Of a stretch of 64,000 nucleotides of DNA, positions 61,658 to 64,000 are shown in pieces (the first letter of the stretch is position 1; the number at the start of each line of letters is the position of its first letter). The notes beneath the pieces were generated by a model. The model saw only the letters and a program-made list of their open reading frames with translations. It searched no databases and was not told where the DNA came from. The translations under genes and the position numbers were made by a program. The DNA is taken from NCBI RefSeq assembly GCF_020880415.1, contig NZ_JAJIUJ010000115.1, positions 1-64,000 on the forward strand, read 5' to 3'. The stretch is from Xanthomonas euvesicatoria pv. euvesicatoria (lineage in GTDB: Bacteria; Pseudomonadota; Gammaproteobacteria; Xanthomonadales; Xanthomonadaceae).

Positions 61658-64000
61658 ATGCGTCGTACGTTGAACAGCTTCAAGTCGAAGGCCATGTTCA
61701 CCTTCGTTGGTGGCCTGTTGGTCATCAATCCCGCTTTTGCGCAGGATGTCGCTCCGCCGCCTGCACCGGCGCCGCAATCCAGCAGTGATTCCGCCACCAC
61801 CCTGGATGCCGTCAACGTGACCGGTATCCGCAACAGTCTCAACCAATCGATGGGCATCAAGCGCGATGCCGCCGGCGTGGTGGATGCGATCAGCGCCGAA
61901 GACATCGGCAAGTTTCCGGACACCAACCTGGCCGAATCGCTCCAGCGCATCACTGGCATTTCCATCGAGCGCCGTGATGGCGAGGGCGCGCAGGTCACCG
62001 CACGCGGCTTCGGCCCGCAGTTCAACACCGTCACCCTCAACGGCCGCCTGATCCCCGGTGCCGATGCGTTCGGTGCGCCCGGCCAGACGCCGATCGGCGG
62101 CGTGGATGTCGGCACGCGCGCGTTCAACTTCGCCCAGCTCGCCTCCGAAGCCATTACCGGCATCGAGGTGTTCAAGACCAGCCGCGCAACGGCGCCCAGC
62201 GGCGGTATCGGTGCGACGATCAATATCCAGACCGACAAGCCGTTCAATCACGATGGCGTGGTGGCCAACGCCGGTGCCAAGATGGTGTCCGACCGCTCCG
62301 AGCCCTTCGGCGATTCGCTCACCCCGGAAGTGTCGGGCATCTTCAGCTATACCAACCCGGACAAGACCTTCGGTATCGGCCTGAGCGCCAGCTACCAGAA
62401 GCGCCATGGCGGTTCGGTCCAAGCCACCGAAAACACCTGGAACATCCAGCGTTGGACCGGTACCGACCCGGCACTGCGCCCGGACGCGGTGGTGACCAAT
62501 GCCCCGGCGATCGGCCAGTTGTATGGCATGCCCAACGATCTGCGCTACGCATTCGCCGATTTCCAGCGCGAACGCATGAACGGCCAGGCGGTGATGCAGT
62601 TCGCACCGACCGACAGCCTGACCCTGACCCTGGATTACACCTACTCGGCCAACGAAATTCGCGAAGAGCGCGGCGAGCAGGGCATCTGGCTGCAGCGCGC
62701 CAACAGCTTTACCGATCTGACCTTCGATACCGGCCAGGCCGTGGCCACGCCGGTCTATCTGCGCGATGTGCCTAATGGCGCGAAGGACTTCGGCATGGAA
62801 CAACAGCGCAACGAGCAGAAGTACACGCTCGGCTCGCTGGGCTTCAATGCCGACTGGCAAGTGAGCGACCGCTTCCAGTTGAGCTTCGATGCGCATAACT
62901 CCAAGACGCAAAGCTTGCCCAACGACCCGACCACGGGCGGCAGCGCGACCTACTTCAGTTTCGCCGGCACCAACAACTGCACCAATGGGCCGTACTGCGG
63001 CGGCCAATGGGGGCAGGAATTGTGGTTCAACAATTCCTTGCCGATCGGCGCACGCACCTGGTATCCCACTGCGGCCGATTCGCTGGCAAACACCAATGGC
63101 GTGGTCAATCCCGCATTCACGCCCGCCGAGCTCGGCTCGCAGGTGCTGCGCATTTTCTATCAGAAGCAGGTGACCGAAACCAAGGAAGGACGCCTGGACG
63201 GCAAGTTCGACTTCGACGACGGGCGCTTCCAGTTTGGCGTGAGTTCGACCAACACCACCATGCAACGCCGGGTCAGCGAGACCAACTCGCCGCTGGGCGA
63301 TTGGGGCGTGGCCAATGCAGGCAACGAGCCGGGCATGGTCGCATTGCTGCAACCGGTGAGCATCACCGGCATGTTCAAGGACTTCAATCCCAGCGGCGCG
63401 GCGTCCAGTGCGTGGCGTGGCGATGCCGACCAGCTGGCGCTGTGGGGCGGAAGCCAGTACGGCGCAACCACGCGCTACAACCCGCAATACACCGCAGACA
63501 ACCGGGTGGAAGAAAAGACCCGTGCGGCCTACGTGCAGTTGGAAATTGCCGGTGCCATCGCCGGGATGACCACCAATACGCGGCTGGGTCTGCGCTACGA
63601 GCGCACCGACGTGGAGTCCACCTCGCAGGTGGCCACGCCCACCGCGCTGCTGTGGCTGTCCAACAACGACTTCCAGTTGATCCGGTCTACCGACCAGCAG
63701 CCTTTCAGCGAGAAGACCAGCTACAACTACGTCCTCCCCAACATGGACTTCAGCATCGATTTCACCGATTCGCTGAAAGGCCGTGCCTCGTTCGGCCAGA
63801 CCATCGCGCGCGCACCGTACAACAATCTCATCGCCGGACCCACGCCCAACACGCCCAACGGCTCGATCCTGATCAACCCGTCCAACCGCGCCGGCGGCGA
63901 CTCGCAGACGCCCACGCTCGATCCGTTGGAATCGGACAACCTCGATCTGGCATTGGAGTGGTATTTCGCCGACGCCAGCTATGTGTCGGCGACGTTCTGG
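61658..64000 (+). CDS. TonB-dependent receptor of the TonB-Xanth-Caul type (3' end cut by window edge)
   Basis: The visible 781 residues start at ATG 61658 (AGGA upstream) with a signal peptide (RRTLNSFKSKAMFTFVGGLL, cleaved after PAFA). A Pro/Ala linker leads to the TonB-box region LDAVNVTGIR and the plug (AISAEDIGKFPDTNLAESLQ, ERRDGEGAQVTARGFGPQFN, FKTSRATAPSGGIGATINI). Barrel strands follow until the edge. Sequences such as IGKFPDTNLAESLQRI are typical of the TIGR01782-type receptors abundant in Xanthomonas and Caulobacter, many of which import plant oligosaccharides. The ligand is unknown. Confidence 0.93.
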   Translation, partial: MRRTLNSFKSKAMFTFVGGLLVINPAFAQDVAPPPAPAPQSSSDSATTLDAVNVTGIRNSLNQSMGIKRDAAGVVDAISAEDIGKFPDTNLAESLQRITGISIERRDGEGAQVTARGFGPQFNTVTLNGRLIPGADAFGAPGQTPIGGVDVGTRAFNFAQLASEAITGIEVFKTSRATAPSGGIGATINIQTDKPFNHDGVVANAGAKMVSDRSEPFGDSLTPEVSGIFSYTNPDKTFGIGLSASYQKRHGGSVQATENTWNIQRWTGTDPALRPDAVVTNAPAIGQLYGMPNDLRYAFADFQRERMNGQAVMQFAPTDSLTLTLDYTYSANEIREERGEQGIWLQRANSFTDLTFDTGQAVATPVYLRDVPNGAKDFGMEQQRNEQKYTLGSLGFNADWQVSDRFQLSFDAHNSKTQSLPNDPTTGGSATYFSFAGTNNCTNGPYCGGQWGQELWFNNSLPIGARTWYPTAADSLANTNGVVNPAFTPAELGSQVLRIFYQKQVTETKEGRLDGKFDFDDGRFQFGVSSTNTTMQRRVSETNSPLGDWGVANAGNEPGMVALLQPVSITGMFKDFNPSGAASSAWRGDADQLALWGGSQYGATTRYNPQYTADNRVEEKTRAAYVQLEIAGAIAGMTTNTRLGLRYERTDVESTSQVATPTALLWLSNNDFQLIRSTDQQPFSEKTSYNYVLPNMDFSIDFTDSLKGRASFGQTIARAPYNNLIAGPTPNTPNGSILINPSNRAGGDSQTPTLDPLESDNLDLALEWYFADASYVSATFW

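Noticed and set aside
61475-63487. A 670-codon minus-strand frame opposite the right-hand TonB receptor
   Set aside because: The receptor frame shows signal peptide, TonB box and plug motifs. The antisense frame shows none.
1-64000. CRISPR array, prophage or complete insertion sequence
   Set aside because: No regularly spaced direct repeats, no phage structural genes and no transposase or integrase frames were found on reading.

Overview
The window is high-GC, densely coded chromosomal DNA that looks like a plant-associated Xanthomonas or a close relative in Xanthomonadaceae. The evidence is two large TonB-dependent receptors (the right-hand one of the Xanthomonas/Caulobacter type), an FadE-type acyl-CoA dehydrogenase, an S-box (SAM-I) leader on a methionine operon, and Xanthomonas-like dispersed palindromic repeats. 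I see no tRNA, rRNA, CRISPR array, complete insertion sequence or prophage. Both edges cut genes: a serine hydrolase on the left and a TonB-dependent receptor on the right.

Left third (1-29.5 kb). In order: a truncated beta-lactamase-family serine hydrolase; a TLC/NTT-like transporter; a DUF1304 protein; an alpha/beta hydrolase-fadE operon facing a TetR gene across two copies of an 18-bp operator; a TonB receptor; an unknown exported protein; hslO; mtgA with a GtrB-like glycosyltransferase and a CBS protein; an AsmA-like protein; a hemolysin III protein; prfC; an M23 peptidase; a metX-metB-homoserine dehydrogenase operon behind a SAM-I riboswitch; an exported hydrolase; L-serine dehydratase; a glutaredoxin-like protein; and a YceI-cytochrome b561-YceI operon.

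Centre (29.5-44.7 kb). Four tandem hybrid histidine kinases of about 1180-1200 residues share one layout: signal peptide, periplasmic beta-propeller repeats, Y_Y_Y domain, one membrane helix, HisKA, HATPase and receiver. Kinases 3 and 4 have nearly identical output halves and clearly diverged sensors. Their promoters share a TTGCC(A/C)-N17-CACTAT arrangement. None of the four has an HPt or DNA-binding domain, so the downstream partner is outside the window.

Right third (44.7-64 kb). A DHA2 efflux pump, hemE with a WGR-like small gene, aroK-aroB and pdxH precede a seven-gene operon resembling E. coli yjfIJKLMC with a potassium channel inserted. The operon joins a PspA-like membrane-stress protein, a DUF350 membrane protein, a DUF1190 lipoprotein and an ATP-grasp glutathionylspermidine-synthase-like ligase. 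Next come an MFS pump with a SoxR-type promoter beside soxR, an exported M1 metallopeptidase, a 1-kb regulatory-looking gap and the truncated TonB receptor. The strongest candidates for undescribed biology are the kinase array and the PspA/channel/ATP-grasp operon.
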